NCBI GenBank assembly: GCA_937885235.1
Contig: CAKZZK010000094.1
Location: 1-12,360 of the forward strand
Length of the DNA: 12,360 bases
Source of the DNA: an uncultured Treponema sp.
GTDB taxonomy: Bacteria; Spirochaetota; Spirochaetia; Treponematales; Treponemataceae
Direction: 5' to 3'
Below, one piece after another: positions 7,144-12,360 of this stretch. Under the pieces are notes generated by a model that was given only the letters and a program-made list of their open reading frames with translations, was not told the origin of the DNA and searched no databases. Numbering within the stretch: position 1 is the first letter of the stretch; the number at the start of each line of letters is the position of its first letter. The position numbers were made by a program, and so were the translations under genes.

Positions 7144-7763
7144 TGCGCCAGCTCCACAAGGGCGCTGCGGAACAGCATGTCCTCCTGCCCTTTAGCGTCA
7201 AGGCTCGAAAAAGCGGGGGCTTTGGAGAGCGACTTTGCAAGCGTTGCGAGTGCCTGCTCGACAAGCTTCCTGTCATAGCCCATGCTGACAAGACCTGTCG
7301 CCACGTCCTGATACTGCGCGGGAAACGCAGCCCCCTCACTTTTCGCTGCGGGAGCAGGAGCGAAGGAAAGCTTTCCCTTGAGCTGGAGGAGCATTTTTGC
7401 GGCGGTCTTTTTTCCCACGCCGGGCACCTTCTGCAGGGCGGAGAGGTCTTCTTTATCCAGTATGGCGGAAAGCTCTGCGGGGCTTACGCTTCCCATGATT
7501 TTCAGCGCAGCTTTTGGTCCCACGCCGTCAACTTTGAGCAGTTCAAAGAAGAGGGAGCGGCTTTCGGCATCGGCAAAGCCGTAGAGCGCCATGGCTGCCT
7601 CTGTATGCTGCAGCCACGTGTACACCTTTGCCTTTTCGCCAATGGCGGGGAAGGTTCCGTCCGCGCTCTCGGGTACAGAGATTTCCCACTCAATGCCGTG
7701 AGTGTCCAGACAGAGCCTCTGGGATGATTTTTCCGTTACCGTTCCGGTCAGACTGTTAAACAC
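7140..7763 (-). CDS. ruvA: Holliday junction-binding protein RuvA
   Basis: RuvA tetramers bind the four-way junction and load RuvB. The 207 residues show all three domains: an N-terminal OB fold (MFNSLTGTV to ALYGF, 1-63), tandem helix-hairpin-helix motifs VDGVGPKAALKIM (78-90) and VPGVGKKTAAKMLLQLKGKL (113-132), then a linker and the small domain III (about 150-207) that contacts RuvB. The start is GTG at 7761-7763, chosen because its product aligns exactly with the family N-terminus ('M(I/F)..L.G.'); only a weak AAGG precedes it. Of the acidic-pin pair Glu55-Asp56 known in E. coli RuvA, Glu55 is kept but position 56 is alanine in my by-eye alignment. It lies 27 nt after the unknown gene and shares a 4-nt GTGA overlap with ruvB. 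Confidence 0.97.
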   Translation of the reverse strand: MFNSLTGTVTEKSSQRLCLDTHGIEWEISVPESADGTFPAIGEKAKVYTWLQHTEAAMALYGFADAESRSLFFELLKVDGVGPKAALKIMGSVSPAELSAILDKEDLSALQKVPGVGKKTAAKMLLQLKGKLSFAPAPAAKSEGAAFPAQYQDVATGLVSMGYDRKLVEQALATLAKSLSKAPAFSSLDAKGQEDMLFRSALVELAQ

Positions 7764-7790
7764 AGCGTCACTGCCTTAGGCATTGCCGCC

Positions 7791-9344
7791 TTATTCAAAA
7801 CATTCCAGCAGCACCAGAAAATTCTTCATGCTGTTTCCGATTTCAGGAAGCACCTTTCCCGCGGGCTCTTTCAGTGAGCGGTCAACTTCATCCCAGTTTT
7901 CTACGAGCACGTGGGATACGGTATTGTAATCATTGAGAAGCTCTTTGAATTTGACCAGAATGCTCTTCATCTGGCGGATGGCGAACTTTATCAGCTTGTT
8001 GAAGTCCACATTGATTTGGTCCACTTCCATGCGGAACTTTGCTACGCCGTCAGGTGTGGTGGCGCGTTCTGCCGCAGATTGCAGCTTGTAGCCACGGGCA
8101 AAATTTGCCCCTAGGTTCATATCCAGCTTTAAGATTTCGGATTCAATCTCTTCCAGAGAGTGGAATTCGGCGGACAGGCGCGACGTGTACTTGGTGTCGG
8201 CTGCGATTGCCCTCACGCCGAAGATGTCCGCGAAATAAGGAATCTCTGAGCGGAGGAAGGCTTCAAAGAAGCAGTGGTAGTAGTAGACCCGCTGCCAGTG
8301 GGTGTAGCGGATGTCTTCGCCGGGTGCGATGTCCGCAATCTGCATCGCCATATCCTTGTTGTAATTCTTCAAGGGCGCGGCAAGGTTGTCTCCAAAGACC
8401 TTTTTGACCTGCTGTGTGACAAGCTCGCTCTTCCGCTGTGCATAGAGGGTATCGAGCACCTCCTTGACGGACTGCTTCACCTCTTCTACGAAGGGAGTTA
8501 CAATCTCTTTGCGGGATGTCGTTGCGGAGAAGCTGTAAGCCACATCATGGGTAAAGAGCCGTCCGAAATCAGCAAATGCCCCCTTTGCCTGAATGAGCAT
8601 GAGGCGGTCAATAAGCTCGGTAAAAGCCTTTACCTCCACATTTTTGTAGCCCGGCAGCATCCCCAAGAAGGAGAAAGTATCGTTCCAGTCTTCAACAGTA
8701 AGCAGGTTTGCCGTGTTGCTCAGAAAGTCGGGGATGGTCTCGGTGAAATAGCCTTTTGCCATGGGATAGAACTTTACCTGGTCGGTAAAGACGTTTTCCT
8801 TCAGCTCCCCGCTGAAATTCCGCAGGATGACGTAATAATCGAGTATGCAGAACTGTTTGAGGATGAGCACCGTGTTGTACACTTCATTGATTCTGGCGGC
8901 AACGTCAAGCTCAAAGCTTTTTTCAAAGGCGCTGTATGTTTTGAGGACTTTCTCTTTGAGCGGGTCAAAATCCATTTTTTGGGCAACTTCCTCGATGTGT
9001 GAAGCTTCAAGGACCGTGTACATCTTTGTCTGCTGGTCGCTCATAAAATAGCGTATAAGGGCATCCGCATAGTAGGCATCGCTGTTGCGTGCCAAAAAGA
9101 ATTCCCGCAAGGGTGCTATTGTCTTGTAGACATCGAAGAGCAATTCGGCAAAATCGACGAGCACTTTATCTTTGCTCACATTGTAAAACTTGCAGCCAGA
9201 CTTAAAAAGCCGTTTTTGGATTAACTTCAAATCCCTTGAATTGTCATCAGCAGCCCGCCCCAGTAGAAAATCGACCAATTTGCTGAACAGACCCCTCTCC
9301 TTTCCATCACCATCGGTGACTGTACGCACGATGTTTTCTTCCAT
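7791..9344 (-). CDS. Conserved-looking hypothetical protein between ruvC and ruvA (517 aa)
   Basis: I do not recognise a functional family with confidence; it may belong to a spirochaete-restricted domain of unknown function (DUF5312 is my guess, unverified). The 517-residue product has no signal peptide, no transmembrane segment and no nucleotide-binding or nuclease motif that I can see. It looks largely alpha-helical and rich in aromatics and charged residues, with a notable HWQRVYYYHCFF block (about 349-360) and a probable helical-bundle C-terminal third (about 410-490). This suggests a cytoplasmic structural or scaffolding protein, which is inference only. An in-frame TTG lies 8 codons upstream, but the ATG at 9342-9344 is preferred. 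It sits 7 nt after a near-consensus -10 box and lacks a Shine-Dalgarno, as expected for a leaderless message. ruvA begins 27 nt after its TAA, so it heads a ruvAB-queA transcript. Confidence 0.8.
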   Translation of the reverse strand: MEENIVRTVTDGDGKERGLFSKLVDFLLGRAADDNSRDLKLIQKRLFKSGCKFYNVSKDKVLVDFAELLFDVYKTIAPLREFFLARNSDAYYADALIRYFMSDQQTKMYTVLEASHIEEVAQKMDFDPLKEKVLKTYSAFEKSFELDVAARINEVYNTVLILKQFCILDYYVILRNFSGELKENVFTDQVKFYPMAKGYFTETIPDFLSNTANLLTVEDWNDTFSFLGMLPGYKNVEVKAFTELIDRLMLIQAKGAFADFGRLFTHDVAYSFSATTSRKEIVTPFVEEVKQSVKEVLDTLYAQRKSELVTQQVKKVFGDNLAAPLKNYNKDMAMQIADIAPGEDIRYTHWQRVYYYHCFFEAFLRSEIPYFADIFGVRAIAADTKYTSRLSAEFHSLEEIESEILKLDMNLGANFARGYKLQSAAERATTPDGVAKFRMEVDQINVDFNKLIKFAIRQMKSILVKFKELLNDYNTVSHVLVENWDEVDRSLKEPAGKVLPEIGNSMKNFLVLLECFE

Positions 9345-9351
9345 AAACTTG

Positions 9352-9380
9352 ATTATGAAGCAATACAAGATTTATGTCAA
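9352..9380 (-). promoter_or_regulatory. Sigma-70 promoter for the unknown gene-ruvA-ruvB-queA, predicted leaderless
   Basis: On the minus strand a perfect -35 TTGACA (9375-9380) is followed after exactly 17 nt by CATAAT (9352-9357), five of six matches to TATAAT. The -35 box overlaps the ruvC stop codon. Only 7 nt separate the -10 box from the ATG at 9342-9344, so transcription should start at or one base before the start codon. That explains why no Shine-Dalgarno precedes this gene. Confidence 0.68.
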
Positions 9381-9862
9381 ACATATTTTGTGTGAATATG
9401 CGTGATTGCCCCCGCCAGTGCGTCTGCGGCATGGTCGGGCTTTGGCTCCTCCTTGAGCTTGAGCAGGAGCTTTACGTAGAGTTCCACGGTCTCCTTGTCC
9501 GCAGAGGCAGTGCCCGTCACAGCGGACTTTATCTGTCTGGGTGTGTAAAAAAAGAGGGGGATGGCGTACTGTGCGAGGCAGAGCGTGAGCACCCCCTTTG
9601 CCTCCGCCACCGCCATTGCGCTTGAGCTATTGCGTGAAAAATACAGCGTTTCCATCTCCGCCTCATCGGGGCGGAATTCGTCCAGAATGGCACAAAAGCG
9701 GTTATAGATGGCAAGCAGCCGCGTGCCGTGGTCTTCGTCTGCCGCTGTGTCAATCACCCCGTAGCTTACGAGTTTTGCTGTGCCCGCACGGCTGTCCACA
9801 ATGCCGAAGCCCGTGTGCGCCAGTCCGGGATCGATTCCGATGATGCGCTTTTTTTCCTGCAT
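9377..9862 (-). CDS. ruvC: Holliday junction resolvase RuvC (crossover junction endodeoxyribonuclease)
   Basis: RuvC dimers cut Holliday junctions symmetrically after RuvAB branch migration. The protein of 161 residues (usual about 160-175) has the RNase H-like fold with a complete acidic active site: Asp11 in IIGIDPG, Glu71 in EAEMETLYF, and His144 and Asp147 in PDHAADALA. The histidine variant of the third position is common outside enterobacteria. The start is the ATG at 9860-9862, preceded by GGGAGGA (9866-9872). A longer in-frame TTG at 9880 lies upstream of that site and is rejected. The gene stands 79 nt after yebC, separated from it by an intrinsic terminator, and 32 nt before the unknown gene. 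It therefore needs its own promoter or terminator read-through. Confidence 0.96.
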   Translation of the reverse strand: MQEKKRIIGIDPGLAHTGFGIVDSRAGTAKLVSYGVIDTAADEDHGTRLLAIYNRFCAILDEFRPDEAEMETLYFSRNSSSAMAVAEAKGVLTLCLAQYAIPLFFYTPRQIKSAVTGTASADKETVELYVKLLLKLKEEPKPDHAADALAGAITHIHTKYV

Positions 9863-9865
9863 GAG

Positions 9866-9872
9866 TCCTCCC
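9866..9872 (-). promoter_or_regulatory. Ribosome binding site fixing the ruvC start
   Basis: GGGAGGA on the minus strand lies 3 nt before the ATG at 9862. The spacing is short, but this is the only strong purine block. It excludes the upstream in-frame TTG at 9880 as the start. Confidence 0.7.
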
Positions 9873-9880
9873 GACTGCAA

Positions 9881-9914
9881 ACAAAAAAGGCATCATGCCG
9901 GAACATGGTGCCTT
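9881..9914 (-). terminator. Rho-independent terminator after yebC
   Basis: In the minus-strand transcript an 11-bp stem (arms at 9904-9914 and 9887-9897, one C/A mismatch, GGCA/TGCC core) encloses a 6-nt loop, followed by a T-rich run (TTTTTTGTTT, starting within the end of the stem). It begins 27 nt after the yebC stop and ends 19 nt before the ruvC ATG. The stem is also symmetric on the plus strand, but the T run there is weaker. Confidence 0.85.
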
Positions 9915-9918
9915 CTCT

Positions 9919-9927
9919 TTTATAGCA
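9919..9927 (-). promoter_or_regulatory. Possible extended -10 promoter for ruvC
   Basis: The minus strand reads TGCTATAAA, a TGn-extended -10 with TATAAA (five of six). No good -35 is seen 16-18 nt upstream. The predicted start near 9912 falls 2 nt inside the 5' arm of the yebC terminator, so a ruvC message from here would begin with most of that hairpin. This is tentative; the alternative is partial read-through from yebC. Confidence 0.35.
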
Positions 9928-9940
9928 ATTTTCAGTATGC

Positions 9941-10687
9941 TTATTCGGCATCGGGATCGAAGCCGTCGGGGTATTCTACCGTGGAGTACACGTTCTGCAC
10001 ATCGTCGTTTTCCTCAAGCTTGTTGAGCAGTTTTGCAACTTTCTTTGCTGAGTCAACATCGACGGCGGTGTATGCCTGCGGCACCATGGACACCTCTGCT
10101 GAAAGCGACTCAAAGTTCTTTGCCTGCAGTGCTTCCAGAACCTTTTCAAAGGCTGAGGGGTCTGTCGTTACGGTGATGACGCCGTCTTCGTTCACGATGT
10201 CGTCTGCACCCGCTTCAAGACCGATTTCCATCACTTCGTCTTCGCTCACTTTCTCCGCATCGTATTCAATGACACCCTTGCGGTCAAACATACGGCTTAC
10301 AGAACCGCTTGTTCCGAGGTTGCCGCCGTTTTTGTTGAAGATATTGCGCACATCGGCAGCGGCGCGGTTCTTGTTATCGGTAAGCACTTCCACGAGTACG
10401 GCAACACCGCCTGCTGCATAGCCTTCATAGACCAGCTCTTCGTAAGTTGCGGCTCCCAGTTCTCCAGTCCCCTTCTTGATGGCGCGTTCAATGTTGTCCT
10501 TGGGCATGGATGCAGCCTTTGCCTTGAGGATTGCGGTACGCAGGCGCGGGTTGGAATTCGGGTCTCCGCCGCCCATCTTTGCAGCTATTGATATTTCCTT
10601 AATAAATTTTGTAAACAATGCACCGCGCTTGGCATCAGCGATTCCCTTCGCGTGCTTAATGGTTGACCATTTGCTATGTCCTGACAT
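9941..10687 (-). CDS. yebC: YebC/PmpR family protein
   Basis: This 248-residue protein is a typical full-length YebC (usual 240-250). It opens with MSGHSKWSTIKHAKG, followed by DAKRGALFTKFIKEI and IERAIKKGTGE, then VYEGYAAGGVAVLVEVLTDNKNRAAADVR in the middle domain and EENDDVQNVYSTVEYP near the end. The family was long annotated as a DNA-binding transcriptional regulator. Recent work on bacterial and mitochondrial (TACO1) members points to a ribosome-associated factor that relieves stalling at proline-rich stretches; which applies here cannot be told. The ATG at 10685-10687 has a good AGAGGAG about 5 nt upstream. yebC often neighbours ruvC in bacteria, as it does here, but the terminator after it suggests it is largely transcribed on its own. 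Confidence 0.97.
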   Translation of the reverse strand: MSGHSKWSTIKHAKGIADAKRGALFTKFIKEISIAAKMGGGDPNSNPRLRTAILKAKAASMPKDNIERAIKKGTGELGAATYEELVYEGYAAGGVAVLVEVLTDNKNRAAADVRNIFNKNGGNLGTSGSVSRMFDRKGVIEYDAEKVSEDEVMEIGLEAGADDIVNEDGVITVTTDPSAFEKVLEALQAKNFESLSAEVSMVPQAYTAVDVDSAKKVAKLLNKLEENDDVQNVYSTVEYPDGFDPDAE

Positions 10688-10723
10688 GGGAACTCCTCTA
10701 AATTAAAACAGATTGTATTACGT

Positions 10724-10752
10724 ACTTTATCAAAAACCACAGTATATGTCAA
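10724..10752 (-). promoter_or_regulatory. Candidate yebC promoter
   Basis: In the 97-nt gap before yebC the minus strand has a perfect TTGACA (10747-10752) and, 17 nt on, TAAAGT (10724-10729), four of six to the -10 consensus. A better -10 sequence, TACAAT (10712-10717), lies too far from this -35 but could act with a weak one. The gap has no clear terminator for the upstream lipoprotein gene. Confidence 0.45.
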
Positions 10753-10784
10753 CCTAGTGAGTTTAGACATTTCCGTTTGTTTCT

Positions 10785-11591
10785 TCAGTTGCTCAAATCC
10801 ACCGGCATTTCCAGAAAGTCCGTTCCCATCATCGTGTCTGGGGCAATAGTGTACCAGTCCCATGTTGAAATATGGGACTCGCCGTTGCCATCGTCTATGC
10901 TTTCAAAGAGGTGGATTGTGGCAGTCCCGTCGGCATTCCACGTTAGCTCTGCTTCAGGCGCGCCGGAACGCTTCATTGCCCGCTGGATCAGAGTGTCCTC
11001 TTTCGATGCTTCATTTGAAAGCGTCCGCATCAGGCCGATGTTATCGACTTCGCCGGAGCTCCAAGTGAGCGTTCCAACGGCGTATTCCGCGTCTTTGTTC
11101 TTTGCGAGGTAGAAATCCGTCAGGTCAACATTGCCTATGTCCGCCACCGTATGCACGGAAGCTGTTTTGGCGTTCCATTTTCCCTTGCACGCCGTAGTTC
11201 CCTCCTCGTTTTCTATGCCTTCCACGGAGGGATTGATGACGCGCCACCAGTTCAGCAGGACGGTAAAAGCGTTTCCATCGGTCTGTATCTCGGCATTCAA
11301 GAGCCTTGCGTCTGTACCTGTGTATACATCGCCCTCTCCGCAGAGGAAGCATTTCCAGCCGCCGTTCAGCAGCAGGGGCATATCGGCAATGCGGACGGTG
11401 TCTTTGGGTGCTGCCTTTGATGCAGGACTCCCCGGGCGCGAATAGGCGCGTTCAATCAGCCAGCTAAAATCTGATTCCCGTGCATTTGCCTTTGTAGAAA
11501 GCGCACGGGCAATCTCGCGCTGCCTCGCTTCGTCCATACCTGCGCCGCTATCCTGTACGGCGGCAGCCGCGGCGGTCAAAGTTGCTGCCAC
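10785..11591 (-). CDS. C-terminal part of a probably frameshifted lipoprotein
   Basis: I do not recognise a family. This frame is open from 11624 (just after an in-frame TAA) to the TGA at 10785-10787. The coordinates use the first possible start, a GTG at 11591, giving 268 residues. That GTG has no Shine-Dalgarno, the product has no signal peptide, and its first residues (alanine-rich, then MDEARQREIARALS) read like the middle of a protein. The frame overlaps the end of the lipoprotein reading frame by 44 nt, at +1 relative to it. The simplest view is that 10785-12165 is one gene broken by a one-base insertion or two-base deletion between 11624 and 11548. The C-terminal half looks like an extracytoplasmic beta-rich domain (LTWNADGTATIHLFES, then WDWYTIAPD, GTDFLEMPVDLS). 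Sequencing error, a true pseudogene and two real overlapping genes all remain possible. Confidence 0.6.
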   Translation of the reverse strand: MAATLTAAAAAVQDSGAGMDEARQREIARALSTKANARESDFSWLIERAYSRPGSPASKAAPKDTVRIADMPLLLNGGWKCFLCGEGDVYTGTDARLLNAEIQTDGNAFTVLLNWWRVINPSVEGIENEEGTTACKGKWNAKTASVHTVADIGNVDLTDFYLAKNKDAEYAVGTLTWSSGEVDNIGLMRTLSNEASKEDTLIQRAMKRSGAPEAELTWNADGTATIHLFESIDDGNGESHISTWDWYTIAPDTMMGTDFLEMPVDLSN

Positions 11592-12165
11592 GCTGTTGTT
11601 TTTGTCTGCCTTGACCTGTGTATTTTATAGTTTTTGTTGATTTTAAGAAATTAACTCCGGCTTTTCCGTCCAGTTCCACATCGATGAATGTGATGCGGTC
11701 TTCCGTCGTGCAGTTTGTTCCTGTGGATTTTATTCCATCCTCGCTGACAATGCCCACCGCTATGTCCGCATATTGCGAGCCTGCCGTGATGGAAAGGTAC
11801 ATCGCTACATCGTAGCGGATGGGGATTTTTCCGTGGGGTGGAAGGTCTCCGCTTTTGAATGCATAAGTTGCCTTCTGTTCCCCAGCGGGCAGTCCCACCG
11901 CTGCTGCAAGCGGCTTGTCAAAATCAATGGTGACGCTCTCGCCGTCGCCGTTAAAGCTCATTGTTCCGTGTTCAGAAGCAAAATAGCCCTTGTGCGGGGC
12001 TGGCGCAGGACTGTCTGGCTCGTAGGGATAATTATAGTCAATGTATTCTCCAAGCACGCCCGGCTTGGATTTCATACATCCGCTCAATGCTATGAGCAAG
12101 ACGCTTGAAAGCGTTACGCTCAAAAGTACCTTACAACATTTTCTGTTCAGCTGCTTTCCTTCCAT
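11548..12165 (-). CDS. Lipoprotein, N-terminal part (signal peptide and lipobox)
   Basis: The ATG at 12163-12165 is preceded by AAGGAG (12176-12181) at a 10-nt spacing and opens a clear lipoprotein signal. There is a basic N-terminus (MEGKQLNRKCCK), a hydrophobic stretch (LLSVTLSSVLLIA) and the lipobox LSGC, with Cys30 as the lipidation site. The mature part begins with a tyrosine/proline-rich segment (YNYPYEPDSPAPAP) and continues through FNGDGESVTIDFDKPL to ITFIDVELDGKAGVNFLKS. The protein is therefore likely anchored in a membrane facing the periplasm or surface; function unknown. As read, the frame ends at 205 residues, but its last ~20 residues (arginine/glutamine-rich, ending RRGCRRTG) look like out-of-frame sequence. 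The adjoining +1 frame continues as plausible protein, suggesting this is the front of a larger interrupted gene of about 460 codons. Confidence 0.72.
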   Translation of the reverse strand: MEGKQLNRKCCKVLLSVTLSSVLLIALSGCMKSKPGVLGEYIDYNYPYEPDSPAPAPHKGYFASEHGTMSFNGDGESVTIDFDKPLAAAVGLPAGEQKATYAFKSGDLPPHGKIPIRYDVAMYLSITAGSQYADIAVGIVSEDGIKSTGTNCTTEDRITFIDVELDGKAGVNFLKSTKTIKYTGQGRQKQQRGSNFDRRGCRRTG

Positions 12166-12175
12166 AATAATATAT

Positions 12176-12181
12176 CTCCTT
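12176..12181 (-). promoter_or_regulatory. Ribosome binding site of the lipoprotein gene
   Basis: AAGGAG on the minus strand lies 10 nt before the ATG at 12165. It favours that start over in-frame upstream codons such as the TTG at 12276, which would also spoil the signal peptide. Confidence 0.75.
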
Positions 12182-12195
12182 GTTGATACGCTTAA

Positions 12196-12244
12196 GAGAA
12201 CGCTGATTAATTTAATTTCATGGAAGATATTAATCAACGTTTTC
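12196..12244 (-). repeat. Inverted repeat at the predicted 5' end of the lipoprotein mRNA
   Basis: Two 16-nt arms (12229-12244 and 12196-12211) are complementary at 14 positions; a 15th pair is a G-U wobble in RNA, leaving one mismatch. The loop is 17 nt. Each arm centres on TGATTAAT/ATTAATCA. No T run follows, so it is not a classical terminator. It could be an operator or a 5' mRNA stem-loop. Confidence 0.65.
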
Positions 12245-12251
12245 CTAGAAA

Positions 12252-12280
12252 ATGATAACATAGAATATCGATGCAAACAA
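12252..12280 (-). promoter_or_regulatory. Candidate promoter of the lipoprotein gene
   Basis: The minus strand shows TTGTTT (12275-12280) and, after 17 nt, TATCAT (12252-12257), five of six to TATAAT. The -35 is weak (three of six). The predicted start near 12245 places the inverted repeat at the very 5' end of the transcript, with an untranslated leader of about 80 nt. Confidence 0.45.
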
Positions 12281-12282
12281 GA

Positions 12283-12294
12283 CGGAATATTCCG
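12283..12294. promoter_or_regulatory. Perfect 12-bp palindrome, possible operator
   Basis: CGGAATATTCCG is a perfect palindrome ending 2 bp upstream of the candidate -35 box of the lipoprotein gene. That position suits an activator or repressor dimer. No regulator is encoded in the window, so the binder is unknown. Confidence 0.4.
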
Positions 12295-12360
12295 AGCAGT
12301 ATTTTACCTATTATTCGTAAGGGAATTTGTCGCAAGAATTCGAAAGCGACTTTGTCGTAT

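Noticed and set aside
6978..7727. 249-codon open frame on the plus strand
   Set aside because: It lies antisense to ruvA and the start of ruvB, which are certain genes. Its product is cysteine/arginine-rich and resembles no family.
8274..9002. 242-codon open frame on the plus strand
   Set aside because: It is antisense to the 517-residue gene, which has a promoter and operon position. There is no ribosome site and no recognisable domain.
9345..9368. TTG start giving the unknown protein eight more residues
   Set aside because: The TTG at 9366-9368 lies between the -35 and -10 boxes of the promoter candidate, upstream of the predicted transcript start, and has no ribosome site.
10747..10770. 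GTC...GAC imperfect hairpin after the lipoprotein gene
   Set aside because: Pairing is interrupted and no T run follows. It is better explained as part of the yebC promoter region.
11595..11640. Programmed -1 ribosomal frameshift site in the lipoprotein gene
   Set aside because: The required shift is +1, not -1. No slippery heptamer is in frame and no downstream pseudoknot was apparent.

Overview
The window looks like a stretch of spirochaete chromosome, most likely a Treponema-type organism of fairly balanced to GC-rich composition. No rRNA or marker gene proves this. The inference rests on the block CapD-like dehydratase, DegT aminotransferase and a molybdenum-hydroxylase-like trio. From memory (not checked here), Treponema pallidum has the same order around TP0077-TP0081: a capsule gene, spore-coat SpsC and a 'quinoline 2-oxidoreductase'. 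A relaxed spirochaete-style lipoprotein signal is also present.

Plus strand, 1-4990: five tightly packed genes running off the left edge. They are the C-terminus of a nucleotide-sugar dehydratase/epimerase (1-405), a PLP sugar aminotransferase (407-1594), and three proteins with the folds of the large (Mo-domain), [2Fe-2S] and FAD subunits of xanthine dehydrogenase-type enzymes (1587-3710, 3682-4173, 4163-4990). Gaps are 1 nt or negative, so this is probably one transcript. The large subunit has lost the loops that hold molybdopterin in the family. The [2Fe-2S] subunit keeps all eight cluster cysteines but has lost the glutamine that touches the cofactor. This non-canonical complex is the most interesting content of the window.

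Minus strand, 10687-4980: a DNA-repair and translation/RNA-modification cluster, yebC - ruvC - (517-aa unknown protein) - ruvA - ruvB - queA. yebC has its own promoter candidate and a strong intrinsic terminator before ruvC. The unknown gene has a near-consensus promoter that overlaps the ruvC stop codon and places its ATG at or next to the transcription start, predicting a leaderless mRNA that continues into ruvA, ruvB and queA. ruvA/ruvB share a GTGA overlap and ruvB/queA overlap by 26 nt. queA ends inside the last codons of the convergent FAD-subunit gene.

Minus strand, 12360-10785: a lipoprotein gene that appears to be split by a frameshift near 11600 into an N-terminal part with signal peptide (11548-12165) and a C-terminal part (10785-11591). 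Its AT-rich upstream region holds a promoter candidate, a perfect 12-bp palindrome just upstream of the -35 box, and a long inverted repeat that would fold at the 5' end of the mRNA. I see no gene in 12295-12360. No intergenic stretch exceeds 300 bases.

No tRNA, rRNA, CRISPR array, insertion sequence or phage gene was seen.
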